This document shows positions 6,886 through 14,619 of a DNA stretch of 23,432 nucleotides, piece by piece. Under the pieces are notes generated by a model. That model had not been told where the DNA came from. It was given only the letters and a program-made list of their open reading frames with translations, and made no database searches. This stretch comes from Rickettsiales bacterium (lineage in GTDB: Bacteria > Pseudomonadota > Alphaproteobacteria > Rickettsiales > JALZUV01). The first letter of the stretch is position 1; the number at the start of each line of letters is the position of its first letter. The translations under genes were made by a program, and so were the position numbers. The stretch covers positions 1 through 23,432 of the forward strand of contig JALZUV010000172.1 of assembly GCA_023301245.1 (NCBI GenBank), read 5' to 3'.

Positions 6886-8592
6886 ATGGCTGAAGTAGCA
6901 AAAGATAAAGAGCTCTCCCCCGAGGTGAAGGATGCGTTAGCAGCGCTGCGTAAACCTGTGTTCTCGCTATTAATATTCAGTTTGTTCAGTAACTTACTTA
7001 TTCTTGTGGTGCCGCTTTATACGCTGCAAGTTCTCGATAGGGTGATAAGTAGTGGTAGCCTTGATACGCTATTCTTTATGTCGGTTATTGCGGTTGTGTG
7101 CTTAGGCACATGGGGCGCGATACAAGCAATGCGTAGCTTAATTGCCACTCGTACGGGCCGCTGGGTGCGCTACGAAATGGCGCCGCTGGTATTTGGTGGT
7201 ACGATTGAACATGCGCGTGCCCATAATTCGATGGAGGGGGTGCGATTGCAGCAAACACTTGCTCAACTCGAACAATTCACTGCATTTTCGCTCAATACTT
7301 TGCTCGATGCGCCATGGGCGGTTATTTTTATGACCGTCTTATTTATGATTCATCCGCTGATTGGCACTATCGCTTTGTTGGGTGGTTTCGTGTTATTGGG
7401 TTTGGCTTTGCTTAACCATCATATGACGCAGGGCGTGTTTAAAGAAGGCCAAGGCTTCTTCCAAAAGAGCCAGAAGTTTATTGGTAACTCGGATACGGCG
7501 ATGGAAACGGCCTATGTGATGGGAATGCGTGATTCGCTGCTATCGCGCTGGCGCGAGATTGTTACCCCTGCTTACGATAAAAACTGCGAAGGTAACGAGC
7601 GTAATTTAGTGCTTGGCCACGTCACAAAAACCCTGCGTTACATGCTGCAAATTAGTGTGATGGGCGTGGGAACTTACCTCGCCCTTAGTAACGAAATGAC
7701 CATGGGTGCTATTATTGCTGCTTCGATTTTGATGGGTAAAGCTTTGCAGCCATTTGATGCTGCCTTGAACCTTTGGAAATCGATTTTGCAAGTAAGAGAC
7801 GGCGTTGGTAGCCTTGATGAGTTTATGAAGGAAGCGCCGAAAGCTCTACAAGGTTTGCCGCTACCAAAACCTGCCAGTAACCTAGAAGTTGGCGGTGTGT
7901 TCTTTATTCCCAAAGGTAGCAAGGACCCTATTTTAGATAATATCTCCTTCAAGCTGCCCGAGGCTAGTACGCTTGCCATTATTGGCTCTAGTGGAGCGGG
8001 GAAAACTACCTTGAGTAAAGTGCTGGTGGGTTACCTTCCGCTAACCGCAGGAATGGTACGTTTGGGCGGTGCTGATATCCACCAGATGGATAGAAATTAT
8101 GCTGGGCCTTACTTTGGTTATTTAAGCCAAGATGTTGGTTTTATTCAAGGGACGGTGGCCGATAATATCGCCCGTATGGTAACTGATTACGACCCCGCCG
8201 ATGTGGTGAAAGCTGCTCAATTTTCTGAAGCGCATGAAACGATTTTACGTCTGCCGATGGGTTATGATACTCCTGTGCTCGATTATCCGTTATCGGCAGG
8301 GCAAAAGCAGCGTGTGGCGCTGGCACGTGCCTTCTATAATATGCCCTCACTCGTGGTGATGGATGAACCTAATGCCAACCTCGATTTACATGGTGATAGG
8401 GACTTAAATAAAACGCTCGTCAAAGCCCGTGCGGCAGGCATTACCACTATTATTATTTCTCATCGTAGTGGCGCTTTAAAACATGCAAGCCACGTGTTAA
8501 TTATCAAAAATGGTCGCATGGTAGAGTTCGGCACGCGTGATGAAATATTGCCAAAACTGCAAGGCAAAAAAGCCGCGCAAGGGGCAAGCTAA
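6886..8592 (+). CDS. Type I secretion system permease/ATPase, PrtD family
   Basis: A 568-residue ABC half-transporter that would dimerise in the inner membrane and power export of an unfolded substrate across both membranes. Residues 20-320 form the six-helix ABC membrane domain. The ATPase domain follows, with Walker A GSSGAGKTT (about 367-375), a Q-loop in YLSQDV, a signature reading LSAGQ (about 469-473, instead of LSGGQ), Walker B LVVMDEPN (about 489) and the switch His in ISHR (about 526). The MDEPNANLD form is typical of PrtD/AprD protease exporters rather than HlyB, and there is no N-terminal C39-like domain. I chose the ATG at 6886; a TTG at 6877 in frame is possible. GAGGG at 6879-6883 is the only nearby ribosome-binding sequence and is unusually close. 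Its stop overlaps the next start by one base. Confidence 0.92.
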   Translation: MAEVAKDKELSPEVKDALAALRKPVFSLLIFSLFSNLLILVVPLYTLQVLDRVISSGSLDTLFFMSVIAVVCLGTWGAIQAMRSLIATRTGRWVRYEMAPLVFGGTIEHARAHNSMEGVRLQQTLAQLEQFTAFSLNTLLDAPWAVIFMTVLFMIHPLIGTIALLGGFVLLGLALLNHHMTQGVFKEGQGFFQKSQKFIGNSDTAMETAYVMGMRDSLLSRWREIVTPAYDKNCEGNERNLVLGHVTKTLRYMLQISVMGVGTYLALSNEMTMGAIIAASILMGKALQPFDAALNLWKSILQVRDGVGSLDEFMKEAPKALQGLPLPKPASNLEVGGVFFIPKGSKDPILDNISFKLPEASTLAIIGSSGAGKTTLSKVLVGYLPLTAGMVRLGGADIHQMDRNYAGPYFGYLSQDVGFIQGTVADNIARMVTDYDPADVVKAAQFSEAHETILRLPMGYDTPVLDYPLSAGQKQRVALARAFYNMPSLVVMDEPNANLDLHGDRDLNKTLVKARAAGITTIIISHRSGALKHASHVLIIKNGRMVEFGTRDEILPKLQGKKAAQGAS

Positions 8593-9980
8593 TGAGCCTA
8601 CAAGAAAAGCTGAAAGATGCTGTGCAACAAGGCGGCGAAGCGCTAAAAACCTTTGTACAATTAGAACCGACCAGCGATGAAGCTAGTCTTAGTTTGAATA
8701 AAGAAATCGCCCCTTTTATCCGTGCTGGTTGGATGGTTCTTTTGGTGTTCTTAGCGGTTGGATTAATATGGGGTGTGCTGGCTCCACTCGAAGGCGCGGC
8801 CGTTGCTAGCGGTAAAGTGATTGTTTCGGGAAACCGTAAAAAAGTGCAGCATTTAGAGGGCGGAATTATCGCTGCCATCCATGTGAAAGAAGGGCAAACC
8901 GTAAAAATTGATGAGCCTTTGATTGACCTTATGGACACGCAAGCAAGGTCACGACATTTAACTCTTGAGCATAATTTGCTGGCCACTTATGCTAAAGTAA
9001 CGCGCCTATTAGCCGAGCGCGATAATAAACCTAAGTTGGTTTTTGATTGGCCGAAAGTAAGCAAAGAAGTTGCGAAGAAAGTTCCGGAATTACGCAAACA
9101 GCAGTTGGAAACTATTACTTATCGCCGCAATGAAGTGACCTTGCAGCGCCGCACGCTTAACCAGCAAATTCAGCAGTTAAAGAATGATGTTGATGGGATG
9201 AAAAAGCAGCGTGAAAACTTAATGTCGCAGCTACGCAACGTGCAAGAGCGTTTGTCTATCGCCGATAAGTTGAAAAAAGATAAGCTGTTTTCACAAGACC
9301 AATATTTGACTTTAAAAATGCAGGAAACCGATCAAAGAAGTCAGTTTCAGCAAACTGAAACACAAACGAAAAACCTTGAAGAAGAGATTAAATCTAAAGA
9401 AATTGAGTTTGAAAATGTGGTCAACCTCTACCAAAAAACGGTGGGTGAAGAATTGCAAATAGCGCAAGGTGAATTGCAAAATATGAGAGAGCAGCGCAAA
9501 GAGCTGGGCGATGTTTTAGGTCGTACCCTTGTACAGGCTCCACAGTCAGGTGTAGTGACTAGCCTTACGGTTGCGAATATTGGGCAAGTGGTGGCACCGG
9601 GCGAGGTGCTTATGGAGATTGTACCGCAAGATGACGCGCTGGTGGTTGAAGCTCGTGTGCAGCTACAAGATATTGATAATGTATTCGTTGGTCAGTCGGC
9701 TAAAATTGTGCTGGTGCCGTATCGCACGCGCTATTTGCCAACTATTATGGCCACGGTCAATAGTGTGTCGCCCGATGCATTTTTTGATGAAGTCACGGGT
9801 GAGTATTATTATGCTGCGCGCCTAACGATTGGCAAAGAATATCTCGATTTAATTGATGGGGTTTCGCTCTATCCAGGGATGCCAACTGAAGTGTTCTTAG
9901 TGACCGAATCGCGCAGTATGTTTAGCTATTTGCTAGACCCGCTACGCCAATCGTTCCGCCACGCATTCCGTGAGGAATAA
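8592..9980 (+). CDS. HlyD/PrtE-family type I secretion membrane fusion protein
   Basis: 462 residues, the periplasmic adaptor that links the ABC exporter to a TolC-like outer-membrane channel. One membrane helix at about 44-65 leaves a short cytoplasmic N-terminus. It is followed by a lipoyl-like half-motif (HLEGGIIAAIHVKEG, about 87-101) and a long coiled-coil hairpin of Gln/Glu/Lys-rich helices (about 150-300). A second lipoyl half (APQSGVVTSLTVANIGQVV) and the beta-barrel domain with the VEARVQLQDIDNVFVGQ segment close the protein. Length and architecture are normal for the family. It is translationally coupled to the exporter gene (TAATG). No TolC gene is next to it; alphaproteobacteria often supply TolC from elsewhere. 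The stop codon is separated by four bases from that of the convergent gene. Confidence 0.93.
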   Translation: MSLQEKLKDAVQQGGEALKTFVQLEPTSDEASLSLNKEIAPFIRAGWMVLLVFLAVGLIWGVLAPLEGAAVASGKVIVSGNRKKVQHLEGGIIAAIHVKEGQTVKIDEPLIDLMDTQARSRHLTLEHNLLATYAKVTRLLAERDNKPKLVFDWPKVSKEVAKKVPELRKQQLETITYRRNEVTLQRRTLNQQIQQLKNDVDGMKKQRENLMSQLRNVQERLSIADKLKKDKLFSQDQYLTLKMQETDQRSQFQQTETQTKNLEEEIKSKEIEFENVVNLYQKTVGEELQIAQGELQNMREQRKELGDVLGRTLVQAPQSGVVTSLTVANIGQVVAPGEVLMEIVPQDDALVVEARVQLQDIDNVFVGQSAKIVLVPYRTRYLPTIMATVNSVSPDAFFDEVTGEYYYAARLTIGKEYLDLIDGVSLYPGMPTEVFLVTESRSMFSYLLDPLRQSFRHAFREE

Positions 9981-9984
9981 GGCC

Positions 9985-11694
9985 TTATAGTTGGTGTTGA
10001 GCACCATCGACTGTGGGCTCTGCCGTTTGTTCTTTTATTACATCTTCAGGGCGTTTACGCGTGACATTATCCGTAAAGCTTTTACGAATTTCTGTCTCCC
10101 TTTGGTGCTCTGCTGCGTTCTCTTCTGGAGTGTCTAGTAGGGCAGAAGCGGGGTCGTTCTCTTGAAGTTCGAATTTATGATTTTGGCTATCGTCGCGCAT
10201 AAATAATGCCGATGCCATATAATCGAATTTTTCTTGTGAGATATCAGCATTTTGGAAAATGGTTTTAATGAGCCCTTCTTTAAGCTCTTCATTTACATAT
10301 TTAGGCGGCCAGTCATCGCCTAGATATTCGCGGCCAATCTCATCAATGCGTGACAAGTAATTATGCACGGCTTCAATCGCTTCATCTTGCGTGCCATATT
10401 GATCGCGCGTAGGGCGGTTAACTTTCTCTAAGATAGCAGAAACCTCGCGATATTTTTCGATGCCATCTTGTAGGCTATGTTCACCATGATGGGAAAGAAC
10501 TTCAAGCTTTAAGGAAGAGCCAATGGCATCTTCAACACGCAAGCCACCACTGCCCACAAGTTCCACTAACATTGCGTGAGTAAACTTTTTACGTGGTAGG
10601 TCATGCTGCTTATTGGGTTCAGAAATGGCGAAAAGCTTCGGCATATAAGTATGGTTTAAATAGCGAGCCGTTTGTTCAAATACGCGGCTGGTAAGAGGGT
10701 CGTCAGGGGTGAATTGCTCTAAACCCAGCTCAGGGTTTTCTTCACGAAAGCGCTCATAGAGGGTGGCAATTTGTTGACGAGTTACAAATTCGCCAGGTAG
10801 GCGGTTTTCGTTTAAGGCGCGGTTAGGCGAAGAAGAAATCCCTTCGGTAATGTTCCAAATTTCTTTCGCTTCATAAAAACTTCCCGTTTGGCGTGAGCCA
10901 AAATACCACTGGAAAAAGAAAGTTTTCGCGAACATGAGTAACTTAATACCATCGCCAAAATTAGCCATTCCACCAAGCAGTTTGCCCGCTCCTTTATTAG
11001 GAGTTTCAATGAGTTTTTCACCACCGTCTTTGCCGAATTTTTCTTGCCCGCTATAGGCTAATAAAGGTACCCAGCGAACTAAACCAAATAGATCGGTGAA
11101 GGAGCGAATGAATGATTTTTTACCGTAATATTCCGCTGCTTCTCGTAGCATCGGGTTTTTACTCTTTTTGAGATCGTTGAATTTTAGTTCTTTTGAATCT
11201 TTGCCAAACTCAATTTCAGCGAGCTTACCATAAACGCGTTCCACTTGGCTTTTTTCAGCCCAACCACTAAAGCTTGATAGGACACCCATGACGATAGTAA
11301 AGGCAGTGTCACCTGCCACGTCTGTTTTTAAATCGCCAAGAACATCTTTCTTTTTACTGCCCTGAATGTGCTCCCATAAAGCATCTTTCATGGTTTCGTT
11401 ATTATCGAGGTCAGCGCGGGTTAATGTAGGTGTTTTTCGCTTTTCAATGCTTGTTTTTGTCACCCAATCGGCCACCCAAGGAACGGCAATTTCAATCCCT
11501 TTGTAATAATCTTTTAAGCGTGCATAGAGGTTTAACGGGTCAATATTATTGGCTAATTTAGATCCATAATTGCGCACCCATCCAATCGGCCCTAAGGGGG
11601 CTTTTTTGATAGGCGTTTTATCTTTTAACGCTTGGCTTCGTAAAGCCGTCTCGGATTTAAATTGGTTTTCCACATCTAAACTATACCTAAGCAC
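9985..11694 (-). CDS. Unassigned 569-residue protein, possibly membrane-associated
   Basis: I do not recognise a family. The first 130 residues are basic with tryptophans (VPWVADWV at 71-78). Hydrophobic stretches occur near 132-143, 201-214 and 236-266 (ending in KTFFFQWYFG); the last may be a membrane segment or hairpin. Residues 270-470 are mixed alpha-helical in character and 480-569 are hydrophilic and Glu/Asp/Lys-rich, probably flexible. No signal peptide, RTX glycine repeats (GGxGxDxUx) or metal motif is present, so it is not an obvious type I substrate. The longest frame starts with GTG at 11694. A second in-frame GTG at 11671-11673 lies six bases after a TATAGT and may be the real, leaderless start, giving 562 residues. 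It converges on the exporter operon with a four-base gap. Confidence 0.65.
   Translation of the reverse strand: MLRYSLDVENQFKSETALRSQALKDKTPIKKAPLGPIGWVRNYGSKLANNIDPLNLYARLKDYYKGIEIAVPWVADWVTKTSIEKRKTPTLTRADLDNNETMKDALWEHIQGSKKKDVLGDLKTDVAGDTAFTIVMGVLSSFSGWAEKSQVERVYGKLAEIEFGKDSKELKFNDLKKSKNPMLREAAEYYGKKSFIRSFTDLFGLVRWVPLLAYSGQEKFGKDGGEKLIETPNKGAGKLLGGMANFGDGIKLLMFAKTFFFQWYFGSRQTGSFYEAKEIWNITEGISSSPNRALNENRLPGEFVTRQQIATLYERFREENPELGLEQFTPDDPLTSRVFEQTARYLNHTYMPKLFAISEPNKQHDLPRKKFTHAMLVELVGSGGLRVEDAIGSSLKLEVLSHHGEHSLQDGIEKYREVSAILEKVNRPTRDQYGTQDEAIEAVHNYLSRIDEIGREYLGDDWPPKYVNEELKEGLIKTIFQNADISQEKFDYMASALFMRDDSQNHKFELQENDPASALLDTPEENAAEHQRETEIRKSFTDNVTRKRPEDVIKEQTAEPTVDGAQHQL
11680..11685 (-). 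promoter_or_regulatory. -10-like hexamer six bases before an alternative GTG start
   Basis: On the minus strand TATAGT is followed by TTAGAT and then GTG (11671-11673). The arrangement repeats what is seen before the genes starting at 6754 and 16710 and would favour the downstream GTG as start. No good -35 is seen. Confidence 0.3.
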
Positions 11695-11762
11695 TGTTAC
11701 GGTTTTATGACGAAGTGGAGAAAAGGGGGCGGAAATTTAATGTTTTCTCTGAAATAGAGTGC

Positions 11763-12425
11763 CTAATATTGCGAGAATTTCTCTTTGCCGCGCATAATTA
11801 GTTCAATATATCCTTTAAGGCCTTGGGATGTATGGCTAATTTCTTGGGCGCCAACAACAATCATTAAGCGGTCGCGTAAATCTGGCGACATTGCCATTAA
11901 CCTTGAATCTGCAATATTGCGGCGGTCATTGCGGAAGAATACTTCGGTCGTGAGTGGAATTAGGTCAGGATGGCTAATGCGCATGTGTAAATGTGGTGCG
12001 CGATCTTCGTAAGGGCCAGGGAAAATAGTGTCGAACTGGAACTCGCCTAGGTTGTTGGTAACGGCAGTGCCAGAACCTGCGAATGCGGCGCTAGGGGCCA
12101 TCAGTTGGCCTTTGGTGGCTAAGTTATATTGTCCCTTACCATCGGTTTGCCAAAGCTCAATATGCGCGCCTTGCACGGGCATGCAGCGCTCATCCATAAT
12201 ACGCCCCATAAAGAAGAAGCGCTCGCCTTCAGCCAGCACGGCTTTGCCTGCGGGTTGAATGAGTTTATTTGATTTTTCGACCTTACCTTTGCCCGGATAA
12301 TGTTCATCGCCATTGGCTAAAGTGGGGGTGAGTTGGCAGCCAAATGCAGACGATGGCGCGACAATCACTGGCTGTGCAAAAGCGAGTGTGGGGAGTAGCG
12401 ATAAGGCGAATATGAAACTGCGCAT
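11763..12425 (-). CDS. Secreted intradiol ring-cleavage dioxygenase-like protein
   Basis: 220 residues with a clear signal peptide (hydrophobic core 4-15, likely cleavage after AFA-Q near residue 17), so periplasmic or exported. The rest matches the protocatechuate 3,4-dioxygenase/catechol 1,2-dioxygenase fold. All four non-haem Fe(III) ligands are visible: Y100 (in LWQTDGKGQYN), Y139 (FPGPY), H145 and H147 (APHLHM). Such enzymes cleave catechol-type rings between the two hydroxyls, but the substrate cannot be told; exported members are poorly understood compared with the cytoplasmic pcaGH/catA enzymes. No beta-ketoadipate genes are nearby. It follows oxyR by 18 bases on the same strand, so it is probably co-transcribed with the peroxiredoxin and oxyR, suggesting a role linked to oxidative stress or redox-active phenolics. 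Confidence 0.88.
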   Translation of the reverse strand: MRSFIFALSLLPTLAFAQPVIVAPSSAFGCQLTPTLANGDEHYPGKGKVEKSNKLIQPAGKAVLAEGERFFFMGRIMDERCMPVQGAHIELWQTDGKGQYNLATKGQLMAPSAAFAGSGTAVTNNLGEFQFDTIFPGPYEDRAPHLHMRISHPDLIPLTTEVFFRNDRRNIADSRLMAMSPDLRDRLMIVVGAQEISHTSQGLKGYIELIMRGKEKFSQY

Positions 12426-12443
12426 GCGAATATTTATAGCAGG

Positions 12444-13319
12444 CTAAACGCTGGATGCCACTAACAAATCGGTAATTTCATTAATCACTAATGTGCGTGA
12501 AGTGGTTTTGCGCCAAACTAAACCGATGGTGCGCTGTGGTGGCGTGCCTTTAAAGGGGAGGTAGCGAATATCGTCATCTTGGCGGCCCATTGCAATTTCG
12601 GGCATGAGGGTAATGCCAGTGCCCGCACGTACCATTTGGCGCAGAGTCTCCAAACCTGTTGCGCGAAAATCTTGTTCTTCTGTGCCCGTTAATTGGCACA
12701 CTTCCATGGCTTGGTCGCGCAGGCAGTGGCCTTCTTCTAGCAGTAATAGGCGGTGGCCTGATAGATCCTCCATCGTCACTTTTTTGCGTTTTGCAAGCGG
12801 ATGGTCGCTGGGAACGGCTAGTCTGAATTTATCGTCAAACAGGGGGTGAGTTTCTAGGCCTTCTTCATTTATGGGTAGGGCGAGTAGGGCGGCATCTATC
12901 TTGCCGCTTTTTAGTTGTTCGATGAGCCGTTCGGTTTTTTCCTCAATTAAAATAAGCCGTAAATTGGGGAGGGTGTTTTTTATTTTCACCACAAGGTCGG
13001 GAAATAAATAGGTGGAAAGAGTCGGAAATGCACCCAGACGAAAAGTGCCGCCGCGTGGGTCTTGTGCTAGTTTTGCAATCTCTCGGATAGCATCCGCTTC
13101 GCGCAACAAACGGCGCGCGGTGTTGACAATTTCTTCGCCAATATCGGTGAGCATTACACGGCGATTGGCGCGTTCAAATAACTTTACACCTAAGCTTTCT
13201 TCTAGCTTTTTAATCTGGCCGCTAAGGGTTGGCTGGCTGACAAAACAGCGTGCGGCTGCTTTGCCAAAATGCCCAAGCTCGGCGACCGCGACTAAATACG
13301 TGAGGTCGCGCAGATTCAT
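12444..13319 (-). CDS. oxyR: Hydrogen-peroxide-responsive LysR-type regulator OxyR
   Basis: 291 residues. The N-terminal winged helix-turn-helix (about 1-60, with FGKAAARCFVSQPTLSGQIKKLE as recognition region) is typical of LysR regulators. The C-terminal domain contains EEGHCLRDQAMEVC with the two cysteines at residues 199 and 208, the same numbers as the disulfide-forming Cys199/Cys208 of Escherichia coli OxyR. This is followed by the FRATGLETLRQMVRAGTGIT segment also typical of OxyR. This makes the assignment much firmer than a general LysR call. Its ATG abuts the stop of the upstream peroxiredoxin gene with no gap (TAA-ATG), so the two are coupled. A matching binding site lies in the divergent region at 13868-13904. 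Confidence 0.96.
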   Translation of the reverse strand: MNLRDLTYLVAVAELGHFGKAAARCFVSQPTLSGQIKKLEESLGVKLFERANRRVMLTDIGEEIVNTARRLLREADAIREIAKLAQDPRGGTFRLGAFPTLSTYLFPDLVVKIKNTLPNLRLILIEEKTERLIEQLKSGKIDAALLALPINEEGLETHPLFDDKFRLAVPSDHPLAKRKKVTMEDLSGHRLLLLEEGHCLRDQAMEVCQLTGTEEQDFRATGLETLRQMVRAGTGITLMPEIAMGRQDDDIRYLPFKGTPPQRTIGLVWRKTTSRTLVINEITDLLVASSV

Positions 13320-13850
13320 TTATTGGATAGTTTTCAAAATTGCTTCTAGCGATGGACGGTTTTTATAACCTTCTTCTGTCAGTATAGCGCTAATGGTGCC
13401 ATCAGCCGTAATCGTATAAATGGTTGGATGAGGGATGCCGTAGGTGCGGCTATCTGGAGCCATAGATTCGTTTAAAATGCCGAAAGCTTTGATGGCTTCA
13501 GACCCCTTATCGGAAAGTAGGGTGTAGGTAATATTGTTTTTGTCGCTGAACTTTTTTTGTTGCTCGGCTGAATCGTAACTAATGCCAACGAGGTTATAGC
13601 CTTTGCTGGTGATGGCCTCTTTTGATGCGTTAAGTTTCTTTAGCTGCTTTTGGCAGAAGGGGCACCATTCGGTGGAGCGTACAAAAACTAGCACTAATCC
13701 TTTTTCGCCCTTGAGGGTTTCAAAGCTTTGGAGAGCGCCTGTTTGGTCGGCTAATTTTAAATCATGGGGGATTACCTCGCCCACCGTTGCTGCGCTGAGC
13801 GCAGGAGTAGAGGCGAGAAAGAGTAGGCTTAATAGAAGGCGTATTAACAT
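13320..13850 (-). CDS. Periplasmic peroxiredoxin-like/thioredoxin-fold protein with CxxC
   Basis: 176 residues with a signal peptide (LLLSLLFLASTPALSA, cleavage after about residue 20). The mature part is an AhpC/TSA-type redoxin: GEVIPHDLKLADQTG at the start, GLVLVFVRSTEWCPFCQKQL with C63 and C66, and a later GIPHPTIYTITADG segment where the cis-Pro loop is expected. The position of C63 fits a peroxidatic cysteine, and the CPFC arrangement also allows a thiol-disulfide exchange role. It would act in the periplasm, complementing the cytoplasmic AhpC encoded divergently. AAGGGA lies six bases before the ATG. It is the first gene of the leftward arm and is directly joined to oxyR. Peroxide reductase versus disulfide reductase cannot be settled from sequence. 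Confidence 0.85.
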   Translation of the reverse strand: MLIRLLLSLLFLASTPALSAATVGEVIPHDLKLADQTGALQSFETLKGEKGLVLVFVRSTEWCPFCQKQLKKLNASKEAITSKGYNLVGISYDSAEQQKKFSDKNNITYTLLSDKGSEAIKAFGILNESMAPDSRTYGIPHPTIYTITADGTISAILTEEGYKNRPSLEAILKTIQ

Positions 13851-13867
13851 GGGTAATCCCTTTTTAT

Positions 13868-13904
13868 ATCGTTGAAACCTATCGTTACCATCAATTCAAA
13901 CGAT
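13868..13904. promoter_or_regulatory. OxyR tetramer binding site between the divergent redox operons
   Basis: Two 15-base motifs with the spacing of the E. coli consensus ATAG-n-T-nnn-A-n-CTAT, separated by exactly seven bases. The first is ATCGTTGAAACCTAT (13868-13882), matching 9 of 10 defined positions. The second is ATCAATTCAAACGAT (13890-13904), matching 7 of 10. The box abuts the proposed -35 of ahpC, the position expected for activation, and covers the likely promoter of the leftward prx-oxyR operon, the position expected for autoregulation. A further half-site-like ATAGGTTTTGGCAAT lies at 13910-13924 (8 of 10). Confidence 0.75.
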
Positions 13905-13931
13905 TGTACATAGGTTTTGGCAATCAATAAG
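13904..13931 (+). promoter_or_regulatory. Candidate ahpC promoter next to the OxyR box
   Basis: TTGTAC (13904-13909) and AATAAG (13926-13931) are 16 bases apart. Both are poor matches to consensus, as expected for a promoter that needs an activator. The upstream end touches the OxyR site. The transcript would begin near 13938, with a leader of about 47 bases. Confidence 0.4.
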
Positions 13932-13984
13932 GTGTTTTTCATCGGAAGTAACGAATTTAAACACTCTCACAAAGGAGAAATACC

Positions 13985-14554
13985 ATGACAATCAGTGTAG
14001 GCGACCAATTTCCACAATTTAACCTTAAAGCTGTTGATGGAAAACCGTTCGACGATATTACTATCGATAATGTGTTTATCGATGTTGATAACAGCATTCA
14101 TAAGGGCAAATGGCTTACTATCTTTTTCTATCCAAAAGATTTTACCTTTGTGTGCCCAACCGAAATTGCTGCATTTGGCGATTTGAATGAAGAATTTGAA
14201 GATCGCGATACGGTACTAGTCACCGCCAGTACTGATAGCGAATTTACTCACTGGGCATGGAGAAAACACCAAGAGGAGTTGCATAATTTGCCTATCCCCA
14301 TGCTTGCCGATGTAAAGCGCGAGCTAACCACAAGCCTTGGCATTTTAGATAAAAACGAAGGCGTGGCGCAACGTGCTGTGTTTATCGTAGACCCTGAGGG
14401 TATCGTACGATTTTCAATGGTGACCGACCTGAATGTAGGCCGTAATCCGAAGGAAGTATTGCGAGTGCTAGATGCACTGCAAACCGACGAGTTATGCCCA
14501 TGCAACTGGAGCAAAGGCGACGAAACTATCGATTTGCAAGAGGCAAGTCAGTAG
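13985..14554 (+). CDS. ahpC: Alkyl hydroperoxide reductase AhpC, 2-Cys peroxiredoxin of the AhpD-linked type
   Basis: 189 residues, cytoplasmic, reducing hydrogen peroxide, organic hydroperoxides and peroxynitrite. Peroxidatic Cys57 lies in DFTFVCPTEIAAF. The C-terminal region has DELCPCNW with Cys171 and Cys173, the three-cysteine pattern of Mycobacterium tuberculosis AhpC, which is recycled by AhpD rather than AhpF. The W-W-R segment after TDSEFTHW and the GRNPKEVLRVLDALQ segment also fit that subgroup. A strong AAAGGAG at 13971-13977 precedes the ATG by seven bases. ahpD follows after 65 bases and dps after that, making one peroxide-defence operon. OxyR control is inferred from the box upstream. 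Confidence 0.96.
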   Translation: MTISVGDQFPQFNLKAVDGKPFDDITIDNVFIDVDNSIHKGKWLTIFFYPKDFTFVCPTEIAAFGDLNEEFEDRDTVLVTASTDSEFTHWAWRKHQEELHNLPIPMLADVKRELTTSLGILDKNEGVAQRAVFIVDPEGIVRFSMVTDLNVGRNPKEVLRVLDALQTDELCPCNWSKGDETIDLQEASQ

Positions 14555-14619
14555 GCCGAGTAAGCCTTGAGCGAGAGAAGATCAGCCAACCAGTGACAAA
14601 ACAAAAAAGGAATAAAATT

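Noticed and set aside
8504..8986. 160-codon minus-strand open frame across the exporter/adaptor junction
   Set aside because: Both plus-strand genes here are strongly supported by family motifs, so the frame is a shadow.
9977..9988. ATAAGGCCTTAT palindrome as a terminator
   Set aside because: It is only 12 bases, has no loop or T-tract, and simply contains the two stop codons of the convergent genes.
9985..11694. 569-residue protein as an RTX-type substrate of the adjacent exporter
   Set aside because: No glycine/aspartate nonapeptide repeats and no typical C-terminal secretion signal are visible.
11718..11749. GAGAAAA...TTTTCTC inverted repeat as a terminator before the 569-residue gene
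   Set aside because: The seven-base AT-rich stem has an 18-base loop and no T-tract at the right place, so it is too weak to support.
14494..14619. N-terminal extension of the ahpD frame overlapping ahpC
   Set aside because: The added residues are not part of the AhpD family, and the ATG at 14620 has a good ribosome-binding site and the conserved MSIKEIRSEL-type start.
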